From Candidatus Omnitrophota bacterium (GTDB lineage Bacteria > Omnitrophota > Gorgyraeia > Aquiviventales > Aquiviventaceae), in the NCBI GenBank assembly GCA_030697665.1, contig JAUYPJ010000140.1:1-35132 (forward strand): DNA of 35,132 nt. The letters are read 5' to 3'. Of the stretch, positions 22,701 through 31,037 are shown one piece after another. The position numbers were made by a program, and so were the translations under genes. The notes below the pieces were generated by a model. It did no database searches. It was not told the origin of the DNA and saw nothing but the letters and a program-made list of their open reading frames with translations. Position 1 is the stretch's first letter. Each line of letters starts with the position of its first letter.

Positions 22701-24414
22701 GCTGGACGAATTGCAGCAACAAATCGAGCGCCTTAGTCAGCAGCTTCTCGAAGTCACCGCGCATCTCGTCGAGAAGCAGACGTGGATAAATCAAATCCGT
22801 CAGACTGGTAGCGCGCAAAAGCAGGCGCTGGGGGCTTACGCGGCGATGCGGAACAGACTGACGAAGACGGGCAAGGGAGTCCGCGACGCGGAGCTTCGAG
22901 CCGCCGCCCGACGGGAGATGGCTACGGCTAAAGATGCCGTGCCCGTCTGGATTATGCCTTTGGCCGAAGTGGCCGACACATTTGATCCACGGAAGACGAG
23001 GTTCGACGTGGTAATTATCGACGAGGCCAGCCAATGCGACCCGACCTCCCTGTTCGCGCTCTATCTGGGCCGCCAGACCATCATCGTGGGTGACGATGAG
23101 CAGGTCACTCCAGTCGCCGTCGGTGTTGATATGGAGGAGGTGTCGAAGCTGATTCGTGTCTTTCTCGAAGGCGTGCCTTTCAAGGAGCTGTATGACGGTA
23201 CGACTTCCGTCTACGACTTGGCTCAAATTGCCTTCGGCGGCGTGATTCGGTTGACCGAACACTTTCGCTGCGCACCCAATATCATCGCTTTCAGCAACAA
23301 TCTTTCCTACAGAGGTGAAATCAAACCGCTGCGCGAGGCATCTTCGATTTCGCTCAATCCGCACGTTGTTCCCTACCGCGTTCCAAGCGGACGCGATCGC
23401 GGCGACAACGTCAATGAAGTCGAGGCCGAAACTATCGCCTCTCTTATTTGTGCCGCCATCCAACAGCCGGAGTATGCGAAGAACGAACTGGGCGAACCGA
23501 CAACCTTCGGCGTGGTCTCGCTCGTAGGTGACAGACAAGCCTTGAAAATCGACAGCATTCTTCGGCAACGCCTTGAGCCTGCCGAGTATCGGCGGAGGCA
23601 GATTCTCTGTGGTGACTCAGCGCAATTCCAGGGTGATGAGCGCGATGTGATGTTCCTATCGATGGTGGACTCTCCACCTGAGCAACCACCGCTCTCGATG
23701 CGCCAGGAAGGGCCAAAGAAGATTTTCAAAAAGCGCTTCAATGTTGCCGCGAGCCGTGCGCGGAACCAGATGTGGGTCGTCCACAGCCTGAACCATGAAA
23801 CAGACCTGCAAGTTGGTGACTATCGCCGTTGTCTCATCGAACACGCTCTCGACCCGGAGGCGTGGGAACGCGAATTGCAGAAACGATTGGCAAATGTGGA
23901 CCCTCGCTCGAAGGTTTTCGAGGGAACTGTCCTGCGACGTCTGATGGAGCGCGGCTACAACGTCCTTCCGCAGCACCAAGCCGGAGCCTACTATATTGAC
24001 TTGGTTGTCGTTGGAAGTGGCCGACGCTTGGCCGTCGAGTGTGACGGGGAAATAGCTCACCCTCCAGAGAAACTCCAAGAGGATATGGATCGCCAAGCCA
24101 TTCTGGAACGACTCGGCTGGACGTTCGTCCGCATTCGCGGCAGTCTTTTCTTCCGTGATGAAGAACGTGCCTTAGAATCGGTGTTCAGGCGTTTGCAGGA
24201 ATTAAGCATTGCTCCAGAGCTTGCTACTGATGCCTCTTCACCTGCTCACGGACAGACCGACGCCGTTGAGCAAGTGATTCGTCTTGCCGAAGAAGTGAGA
24301 GCTTCATGGCACCCTGAACAACAAGGCGACGCGGACTCTATTGATGTCCGCAATCACGCCAGCGGTCAGGCCATCTCGACTGTGGCGGTATTCACGGCTA
24401 AGGTGGTCCCATGA
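19744..24414 (+). CDS. SF1 (Upf1/DNA2-like) helicase with C-terminal endonuclease-like domain
   Basis: A 1556-residue protein. Residues 1-380 are unrecognised. Walker A GPPGTGKT is at 403-410, followed by an SF1 motif Ia-like VLVTAHTPKALRVLRGK. A long, partly coiled-coil insert (about 460-1060) precedes Walker B DEASQ (1093-1097) and motif III GDDEQVTP (1116-1123). Then come LTEHFRCAPN (about 1170) and FNVAASRARNQMWVVHS (about 1331-1347), typical of the AAA_12 lobe. The C-terminus (about 1395-1490) looks like a Vsr/DUF559/MTES-type nuclease: Asp1419, then Glu1432-x-Asp1434 (AVECDGEIAH) and ILERLGWTFVRIRGS. The build suggests nucleic-acid defence, as in helicase-nuclease systems such as Hhe, but I do not recognise a named system. 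Its stop overlaps the next gene (ATGA). Confidence 0.85.
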   Translation: MIRERLTKLFEFLKAYTDLRYPPVRDIAQQPHSLWLKDLPPHASVELFRDASKPNDEVEDNGIVLRLTRPVITKCPPPPAALSEWLKPGWQELSGKAEVQPTRNVIGRDGKTLIERFDADSRRPLLLRVWQQQREQWVTNERPARQSMALFQTVYEWYGVQEREGERIELLVGDGLLRCPDVSGEFHHPVLLQKLELEFYPEKRQPQFVFRKREQPPELYMEFLRVLPGVNSQQLARCADEMKKAEFAPLGASDTDGFLRRLIQGLFPAGGTAVENDQALARKRSDSLSQSELSLFNQPSATPEQSAPIMMRQPVIFMRARRTGPGNVFDLVLEDIASREVFPPSLLQILGLEASTVSQAESHGSGLSIGNEDDDVLLSKPANREQLEIAKQLARRDCVLVQGPPGTGKTHTIANLLGHLLAQGKRVLVTAHTPKALRVLRGKVVEALQPLCISVLHNDKQSQEELQASVRKIHVRLSEDDRLLERDAQRLSGERKRILEALRDARQRLLDARQDEIRDVVFGGKPTRPIDAAKRVKQGVDRDDWIPSPVNLGESLPLSHAEVVGLYQTNARVFLADERELGGSRPELNALPTPNEFRLAVDEMAALASQNLRLREELWDAALEPDELAEFDQMMELATKTIEFLRDSKPWQLEAIQSGRDDEQARRVWESLAELIEATWSEANKCHALVIEYGPDVSDTRPLHELLPLVEEIIQHAQAGNSFGLITKLTKRHWFEFKEKVQVGGRALQLNDSTHLQAVRALLRMRQIRSELIERWERQMACQGGLAGSELGERPEQVCKQFVPQIKDCLKWHASTWQSLEGEFQRLGFRWSAFLDSTTPEAGNNAELRRIRRAVLGDLGPILQSRSGWLRHKRLLATLRAWYEQLPEADRPEAQATQRLRQALRDASPLAYQSAYEELVRLKNLEQDLTRRHELLNRLSRSAPAWASAIENRLEEHSESLPPGDPNSAWEWRQLHDELEKRASVSLDELQQQIERLSQQLLEVTAHLVEKQTWINQIRQTGSAQKQALGAYAAMRNRLTKTGKGVRDAELRAAARREMATAKDAVPVWIMPLAEVADTFDPRKTRFDVVIIDEASQCDPTSLFALYLGRQTIIVGDDEQVTPVAVGVDMEEVSKLIRVFLEGVPFKELYDGTTSVYDLAQIAFGGVIRLTEHFRCAPNIIAFSNNLSYRGEIKPLREASSISLNPHVVPYRVPSGRDRGDNVNEVEAETIASLICAAIQQPEYAKNELGEPTTFGVVSLVGDRQALKIDSILRQRLEPAEYRRRQILCGDSAQFQGDERDVMFLSMVDSPPEQPPLSMRQEGPKKIFKKRFNVAASRARNQMWVVHSLNHETDLQVGDYRRCLIEHALDPEAWERELQKRLANVDPRSKVFEGTVLRRLMERGYNVLPQHQAGAYYIDLVVVGSGRRLAVECDGEIAHPPEKLQEDMDRQAILERLGWTFVRIRGSLFFRDEERALESVFRRLQELSIAPELATDASSPAHGQTDAVEQVIRLAEEVRASWHPEQQGDADSIDVRNHASGQAISTVAVFTAKVVP

Positions 24415-25556
24415 TGAAAGTAGCCGTTAGACCTGCACTTCTTCGCTGGGCGCGTGAGCGCGCCGGCAAGACCGTAGACGACCTGAAGGCTCGGTTTCCC
24501 AAGCTCAATCTTTGGGAGCGCGGGGAGAGCCAGCCGACACTCAAGCAAATTGAAGGATTCGCGAAGGTCACCTACGCACCGGTCGGGTATCTCTTTCTGT
24601 CTGAGCCACCAGTCGAGCGTATACCGATTCCAGATTTTCGAACAGTGAATAATCGGCACATCGCGCATGCCAGCCCCAATCTGCTGGAGATGGTCTATCT
24701 GTGCCAACAACGGCAGGCGTGGTACAGGGAGTTCGCAAGGTCTGTGCGAGATGAGCCACAAACGTTTATCGGTTCGGCTCGCCTCGACAGTTCCATCGAG
24801 GCGACCGCCGAGAGTATGCGGGAGGCGCTGCGGTTCGATCTCGACGCGCGCCGTGATTGCCCGACATGGACCGAGGCTCTGCGTCACTTCATCGCGCAGG
24901 CCGACGCGTTGGGCGTACTGGTCATGTGCAGCGGCGTGGTTTTGAACAACAACCGGCGCCAGCTTGACCCGGACGAATTCCGTGGCTTCGCGCTGGCCGA
25001 CGATCTCGCTCCGCTGGTATTCATCAACGGCGCGGATACGAAGGCCGCGCAGATGTTTACGCTGGCGCATGAGCTTGCTCACCTCTGGCTTGGGCAATCC
25101 GCGCTCTCCGACGCCAGCCTTTCGGTGTTGCCTGACAACGCGGTGGAGAATTGGAGTAACCGAGTGGCGGCCGAGTTGCTGGTGCCGCTACAGATGCTGC
25201 GCGTCGAGTTTCGACCCGATGAGCCGCTGAACGAGGAGGTCAGCCGGCTCGCGCGACGCTTCAAGGTCAGCACGCTCGTCATCCTGCGCCGGATCTTCGA
25301 TGCAGATCGGCTCTCGCGAACGGAGTTCCGCCAGGCCTACGACGCCGAGTTGGAGCGACTCGGTGCAATGCCCAAGGGAGGCGGCGGTGACTTCTACCTC
25401 ACGCAGGCGGCGCGCGTCAGCAGGCGTTTCGCGCGCGCCCTGGTAGAGAGCACGTTGGAAGGCCGCACGCTCTATCGCGACGCCTTCCGCATGCTCGGAA
25501 TTTCAAAAGCTGAGACCTTTCACGAACTCGGGCGAAGCCTGCATTTCTCCATCTGA
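24411..25556 (+). CDS. XRE/ImmA-IrrE family metallopeptidase
   Basis: A 381-residue protein with a small N-terminal XRE-like helical region (RPALLRWARERAGK, WERGESQPTLKQIEGFA, APVGYLFL) and a zinc metallopeptidase domain. The HExxH motif is His220-Glu221-Leu-Ala-His224 (FTLAHELAHLWLG); a likely third ligand Glu246 precedes NRVAAELLVP, as in ImmA/IrrE. Such proteins usually cleave a partner repressor or antitoxin when triggered. Here it is encoded between the helicase-nuclease (ATGA overlap) and a PIN-like protein (TGATG overlap), so it may release or control the toxic activity of either. The substrate is unknown. Confidence 0.88.
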   Translation: MMKVAVRPALLRWARERAGKTVDDLKARFPKLNLWERGESQPTLKQIEGFAKVTYAPVGYLFLSEPPVERIPIPDFRTVNNRHIAHASPNLLEMVYLCQQRQAWYREFARSVRDEPQTFIGSARLDSSIEATAESMREALRFDLDARRDCPTWTEALRHFIAQADALGVLVMCSGVVLNNNRRQLDPDEFRGFALADDLAPLVFINGADTKAAQMFTLAHELAHLWLGQSALSDASLSVLPDNAVENWSNRVAAELLVPLQMLRVEFRPDEPLNEEVSRLARRFKVSTLVILRRIFDADRLSRTEFRQAYDAELERLGAMPKGGGGDFYLTQAARVSRRFARALVESTLEGRTLYRDAFRMLGISKAETFHELGRSLHFSI

Positions 25557-26053
25557 TGGCCTACCTGCTCGATGCCAACGTGTTCATTCAGGCGAAGAAC
25601 CTTCACTACGGGTTCGATTTCTGTCCGGCGTTCTGGGACTGGCTGTTGGCGGAGAACCGAGCGGGCGGGGTGTTCAGTATCGAAAAAGTCGGCGACGAGC
25701 TTCGGTCAGGCGCGGACGAGCTCGCGGGTTGGGCCGCAACGCAAGGCGCCAAGTTCTTCCTGACGCCGGACGCCGCCATGTTACCTTCTCTTGGCACCGT
25801 GAGCGCTTGGGTGAACGGGCAAGGATACGAGGCGGCCGCCGTCAACACGTTCTTGCAGGTTGCCGACTACTTTCTTATTGCGCATGCACTCGCCCACTCG
25901 CATACGGTGGTCACGCATGAGGTTGCCGCCGAATCGGTGCGGACGGTCAAGATTCCGAACGCGTGTATCGGCTTAGGCATCAAGTGCGTGACGCCGTTCG
26001 AGATGCTTCGGATCGAGCGTGCGCGCTTTGTCCTAGCCGCGAAAGAGGTATGA
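25556..26053 (+). CDS. DUF4411 PIN-like protein
   Basis: A 165-residue protein of the DUF4411 family, which has a PIN-like ribonuclease fold. Acidic residues sit where PIN domains bind metal: Asp7 in LLDANVFIQ, Glu43/Glu48 around SIEKVGDEL and Asp104 in VADYFLIAHA. The C-terminal VVTHEVAAES segment is also typical. Members are often encoded next to XRE/ImmA-type proteins, in toxin-antitoxin-like pairs. The start ATG overlaps the peptidase stop (TGATG), so the two are surely co-translated. Likely role: RNA-cleaving effector. This is inference from fold and context. Confidence 0.85.
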   Translation: MAYLLDANVFIQAKNLHYGFDFCPAFWDWLLAENRAGGVFSIEKVGDELRSGADELAGWAATQGAKFFLTPDAAMLPSLGTVSAWVNGQGYEAAAVNTFLQVADYFLIAHALAHSHTVVTHEVAAESVRTVKIPNACIGLGIKCVTPFEMLRIERARFVLAAKEV

Positions 26054-26056
26054 CGA

Positions 26057-26182
26057 ATGTCCCACACTACTGAGCGAGCTTTCGAGTCGTATGTTCACGC
26101 TATCCTATCCGAGCGGGCGGGATGGGAGGCAGGTGCGATCGGTAAATGGGACGAAGGAAAATCTGGGAGAGCCACCGATTGA
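26057..26182 (+). pseudogene. Remnant of type I restriction subunit HsdR (N-terminus)
   Basis: An open frame of 41 codons with ATG 3 nt after the DUF4411 stop. Its product, MSHTTERAFESYVHAIL followed by a GW...G....WD pattern, looks like the N-terminus of type I restriction endonuclease R subunits (TERAFE..V...L...GW..G....WD). The match ends abruptly at residue about 36 and a stop follows at 26180-26182, so some 1000 residues are missing. The call rests on motif memory and needs a search. Confidence 0.55.
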
Positions 26183-26326
26183 GGACAGAGGCGATGACGC
26201 TCAGACCCATTCAGTTCCAGGCTGGCAGACGCTCCAGGAAATGAGTGGCTGTTCCCGATGTTCCAAAGGCGGCAAGGAGGCCTTCGAGATGCGGCAGCGC
26301 AAGCACGGATTCTGAGGGAAGGCGAG
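26183..26326 (+). other. Degenerate segment before the AlbA-type gene
   Basis: After the HsdR-like remnant, a frame shared with the next gene is open from 26198 to 26326 (43 codons) and reads, in part, LADAPGNEWLFPMFQRRQ. It has no start codon before 26258 and looks like an internal or C-terminal fragment of an unidentified protein, left by deletion. GGGAAGGCGAG just before 26327 provides the ribosome-binding site for the AlbA-type gene. Confidence 0.4.
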
Positions 26327-27700
26327 ATGAATCGAACCGACCTGGCCGACTTGATCCACAACGGTGAGAATTCCGGGGTTGAGTTTAAGCGGGACACGCA
26401 AGACCATCGCGACCTCGCTCAGGTGCTAGTCGCCTTTGCAAACCTGCAGGGCGGTCGCGTTCTTCTTGGTGTGGAAAAGGATGGGACCGTCTGCGGTCTG
26501 ACGCGAAGCGACCCGCGGACCGGAGCAAACGACACCGTCCGAACGTATAACCGGCTTGAGGAATGGGTGATGCAAGCATGCCGGGACAAAATCCGTCCGG
26601 AGCTCATTCCTTATTTCGAAGTCCTGCGCGGCGTCGAGCCAGGCTTGGACGTCGCCGTCGTCGAGGTCGAGCGCGGTTGGGGCGTACACCATGTCTGGCA
26701 CGACCAGCATCGGACCTACTACATCCGTGTCGGTAGCTTGAGCCGCGAGGCGAGCCCAGAGGAGCTCGAAAGACTCTTCCAGCAACTTGGCGCCTTTCGC
26801 GTCGAGATCCGACCGGTCTCGGGGTCTTCTCTCGAGGACTTGGACCAGCGTCGGCTCCGTGACTACTTCGAGCGGTTGCGATCCCAGCGCGTTCCTCCGA
26901 GCCAACCCTCTGCCGAATGGAGGGAGCGCGTCGAGGCAGAAGCCAAGCAGGAAGACGAGAGTCAATGGCGGAAGTTCGTCGAACTCCGGGAGCGGCAATG
27001 GATCGAGGAGCAACGGGTCGCATGGGAGGCGCTTCTGGTCAACACGGAGTTCCTGGATTCTGCAGAGCGGCATCCCGCAACCGTTGCCGGCCTCTTGCTG
27101 TTCGGAAAGAACCCCAAGCGCTTTCTGCCGCAGTCAGGCATTGACGCTGCGGCCTATGACGGTCGCGAGAAGGACTACGCCGCTCGCGAGCGTTCTTCCT
27201 TGAGGGGGGCCATGGTCGCGCTGCGCGCAGCCGACGGCTCGCTCGTGGAGTCGGGTCTCGTTGAGCAGGCGGTGGAGTTCGTGAGGCGGAATACGGTGGT
27301 GACAGCGCAACTCGCGGACGGCGCTCGACGCGAAGAGCGGTGGGAGTATCCGGAGGAAGCTGTCCGCGAGGCTGTCGTGAACGCACTCGTCCACAGGGAC
27401 TACTTATTGTCGGCGACGGATATCGAACTGAGCGTGTACAGCGACCGACTGGAGATCATCTCTCCGGGTCGCCTGCCAAACGGCATCACGCCCGAACGAA
27501 TGCGCGTTGGCTGCAGAGCCGCGCGGAACCAGCTTCTCAAGGACGTCATGCGCGACTACGGTTACCTCGAACATATGGGAATGGGTGTGCCGCGAAAGAT
27601 ACTCAAAACCATGCGGGAGCAGAACCACACTGAACCCGACCTCGTGGAGGACGGCGAGCGTTTCATCGTCCGCCTCTGGAAGGAACCGAAGCCCGCATGA
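26327..27700 (+). CDS. AlbA/Schlafen-type ATP-binding protein
   Basis: A 457-residue protein. The N-terminal AlbA_2 (Schlafen AAA_4-like) domain shows EFKRDTQDHRDLAQVLVAFAN and GGRVLLGVEKDGTVCGL (residues about 19-58). The C-terminal GHKL-type ATPase domain (HATPase_c_4) shows REAVVNALVHRDY near 345-357, YSDRLEIISPGRLPNGI, and LEHMGMGVPRKIL. The middle (about 190-260) is charged and probably helical. Such proteins are common in defence islands and near restriction systems, with regulator or nucleic-acid-binding roles that remain ill defined. ATG 26327 is preferred over an in-frame ATG at 26258, as the family begins near the first. Its stop overlaps a DUF1156-like remnant (ATGA). Confidence 0.85.
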   Translation: MNRTDLADLIHNGENSGVEFKRDTQDHRDLAQVLVAFANLQGGRVLLGVEKDGTVCGLTRSDPRTGANDTVRTYNRLEEWVMQACRDKIRPELIPYFEVLRGVEPGLDVAVVEVERGWGVHHVWHDQHRTYYIRVGSLSREASPEELERLFQQLGAFRVEIRPVSGSSLEDLDQRRLRDYFERLRSQRVPPSQPSAEWRERVEAEAKQEDESQWRKFVELRERQWIEEQRVAWEALLVNTEFLDSAERHPATVAGLLLFGKNPKRFLPQSGIDAAAYDGREKDYAARERSSLRGAMVALRAADGSLVESGLVEQAVEFVRRNTVVTAQLADGARREERWEYPEEAVREAVVNALVHRDYLLSATDIELSVYSDRLEIISPGRLPNGITPERMRVGCRAARNQLLKDVMRDYGYLEHMGMGVPRKILKTMREQNHTEPDLVEDGERFIVRLWKEPKPA

Positions 27701-27837
27701 TCCCCAAGGAGTGCAAGCGGCTGGCGGAGGCGGACTTCCCGATGGCCGTGGTGTCCAGACCTCCGGCGCGAGAGAAGTTCATCATGGGTTCCGGTGACAA
27801 GATGCATCTGACAGAAAAAGGTTGCCGTGGATGCTGA
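27697..27837 (+). pseudogene. Remnant of a DUF1156 DNA methylase (N-terminus)
   Basis: An ATG overlapping the AlbA-type stop (ATGA) opens a 46-codon frame. Its first residues, MIPKECKRLAEADFPMAVVS...AREK, match the conserved N-terminus of DUF1156 adenine-specific methylases (COG1743), which begin MIPKECKRLAE-DFPI--VS--AAREK. After AREK the usual SIRHGHPSTLHLWWARR continuation is lost and a stop follows at 27835-27837. This points to a large deletion of a DUF1156 gene that was once in operon with the AlbA-type gene. I rate the family match from memory. Confidence 0.65.
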
Positions 27838-27875
27838 GAGGTGTCATGAGTTGGATCAAGCCGCATGGCCCTAGC

Positions 27876-27903
27876 TATGGACTACGGACTATGGACTATG
27901 GAC
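27876..27903. repeat. Period-7 tandem repeat (TATGGAC type)
   Basis: Four consecutive 7-nt units: TATGGAC, TACGGAC, TATGGAC, TATGGAC. They sit between the end of the island and cytochrome b, and encode the unlikely N-terminus of an extended cytochrome b frame starting at 27865. Confidence 0.75.
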
Positions 27904-27915
27904 GGTTTCCTGGCA

Positions 27916-29727
<1,812 letters not shown>

Positions 29728-29728
29728 C

Positions 29729-30958
29729 GTGAAACGACTCCTCTTCCTCGTGCTCAGCGGTCTGCTGAGCGTGTTGTTCTTCGTGGCATTCTGGCGGGAT
29801 ACGGACCGGGAGTGGACGCGCACCCAGCGGCGGTTCCTCAAGACGCTCAGCAAGGATGAGCGGCGTCAGGTCGGCACCGGCATCCGCCAGCTCATCGTCT
29901 CGGACCTCGACCGCGTGGATCGGTGCACGACGTGCCATGTGGCGATTGACAAACCTCAACTCGCGCTCGCGGAAGAGCCGTTCACGGCGCATCCTGGTTC
30001 TTGGTTGCAGTCGCACCCTCCGGAGAAGTTCGGCTGCACGGTCTGCCACGGGGGACAGGGGCTGGCGACCGAGGTGGCGGCCGCCCATGGCGATGTGACG
30101 CACTGGGAGGAGCCGCTCCTGCGGGGAGCGCTGGTGCAGGCGTCGTGTGGACAGTGTCACGGTGATCTGCAGGCCATTGCCCCGCAGGTTCCGTTGCTGG
30201 TGAAAGGCCGGGAGCTGTTCAAGGTCAAGGGCTGTTACGGCTGCCATGCCGTCAAGGATGTGGGACAGACGATCTCCCAGGATCTGACCGAGGTCGGCTC
30301 GAAGTCCTATCTCCTGATGGAGGCGGATTTCGAGATGATGGATCCGCCCCACGATCGCATCCACTGGCTCATGAGCAAGCTTCGGCATCCGCGGCAACTG
30401 AACCCAGGCGTGCGACCGGCGGAGCTGCCGCCGGGAGAGGAAGAGGTCTTCCCGAGCGCCATGCCGCACTTCGGGCTGCGGGAAGAGGAGGCGGAGGCGC
30501 TGACGGTCTACTTGTTGAGCCTGACCGCCTCCGATCTGCCGGTGTCCTATACCACCCCAGCCGTGCCGGAACCGGTGGTGGCCTTTGCCTCACCGGTGGA
30601 GCGGGGACGGGCGGTCTTCGAGCGGCTCGGCTGCGCCGGCTGTCATGGCATCGGCGGCGCCGGCGGACGCAAGAACTGGAACAGCGGGCTGGGGGAGGAG
30701 ATCCCATCGCTGGCGTACGTGAACGCCTACTACGGGAATGATGTGGACAGCTTGAAGCAGCTCATCCGCAACGGGCGGCAACCGGTTCCCCGCGCCGATC
30801 CCAACCGACCGAGGCCGTCGCTCTACATGCCGGCCTGGAAGGATCGACTCAGCGAGGAGGAATTGGACGCTTTGGTCGCGTATCTGTTCTCCCTCGCGGA
30901 GCATCTGCCCCCGCCATCTTCCCCTTCAGATTCATCGTCTCGCGCCCAGGCGAACTGA
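29729..30958 (+). CDS. Pentaheme c-type cytochrome of the bc complex
   Basis: A 409-residue protein with an N-terminal signal anchor (RLLFLVLSGLLSVLFFVAFW) and five CxxCH heme sites at Cys66, Cys103, Cys140, Cys169 and Cys302. The first three are closely spaced as in multiheme domains; the last two each start a mono-heme class-I-like domain (the fourth followed by a Met-rich stretch, DFEMMDPP; the fifth by YMPAW near 369). It probably takes electrons from the Rieske centre on the outer face of the membrane. The GTG start lies 1 nt after cytochrome b, so the two are co-translated. The C-terminus is Ser/Pro-rich. Confidence 0.9.
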   Translation: MKRLLFLVLSGLLSVLFFVAFWRDTDREWTRTQRRFLKTLSKDERRQVGTGIRQLIVSDLDRVDRCTTCHVAIDKPQLALAEEPFTAHPGSWLQSHPPEKFGCTVCHGGQGLATEVAAAHGDVTHWEEPLLRGALVQASCGQCHGDLQAIAPQVPLLVKGRELFKVKGCYGCHAVKDVGQTISQDLTEVGSKSYLLMEADFEMMDPPHDRIHWLMSKLRHPRQLNPGVRPAELPPGEEEVFPSAMPHFGLREEEAEALTVYLLSLTASDLPVSYTTPAVPEPVVAFASPVERGRAVFERLGCAGCHGIGGAGGRKNWNSGLGEEIPSLAYVNAYYGNDVDSLKQLIRNGRQPVPRADPNRPRPSLYMPAWKDRLSEEELDALVAYLFSLAEHLPPPSSPSDSSSRAQAN

Positions 30959-30965
30959 CCCTCAA

Positions 30966-31037
30966 CCCTCCACCCGCTCGCCAGGGCCCTCCCCGGAACG
31001 TATGCTATAATAATCAAATCTGTCGCGGGGTGAAGGG
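30966..31037 (+). promoter_or_regulatory. Extended -10 promoter and stem before mnmA
   Basis: TATAAT at 31006-31011 is preceded by TG at 31003-31004, giving an extended -10 element (TGnTATAAT); no clear -35 is seen. Separately, CCCTCCACCC at 30966-30975 is complementary at nine of ten positions to GGGTGAAGGG at 31028-31037, which is the ribosome-binding site of mnmA. A read-through transcript from the cytochrome genes could fold and hide that site, while a transcript from this promoter would lack the left strand. Confidence 0.5.

Larger units (their letters stand above)
19532..27864 (+). mobile_element. Defence-type genomic island inside the bc-complex operon
   Basis: About 8.3 kb between the Rieske and cytochrome b genes. 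It holds a helicase-nuclease, an ImmA/IrrE-like peptidase, a DUF4411 PIN-like protein, an AlbA-type ATP-binding protein and N-terminal remnants that look like HsdR and DUF1156. None relates to respiration. The helicase gene is visibly more A+T-rich and differs in codon choice from its neighbours. No integrase, transposase or flanking direct repeat was found, so the mode of insertion is unknown. Confidence 0.7.

Noticed and set aside
26091-26315. 74-codon open frame between the DUF4411 and AlbA-type genes
   Set aside because: Low-complexity product in a different frame from both the HsdR-like remnant and the 43-codon fragment; no family features.
19532-27864. Attachment sites, integrase or insertion sequence flanking the island
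   Set aside because: No integrase or transposase frame, no adjoining tRNA and no convincing direct repeat at the two edges.
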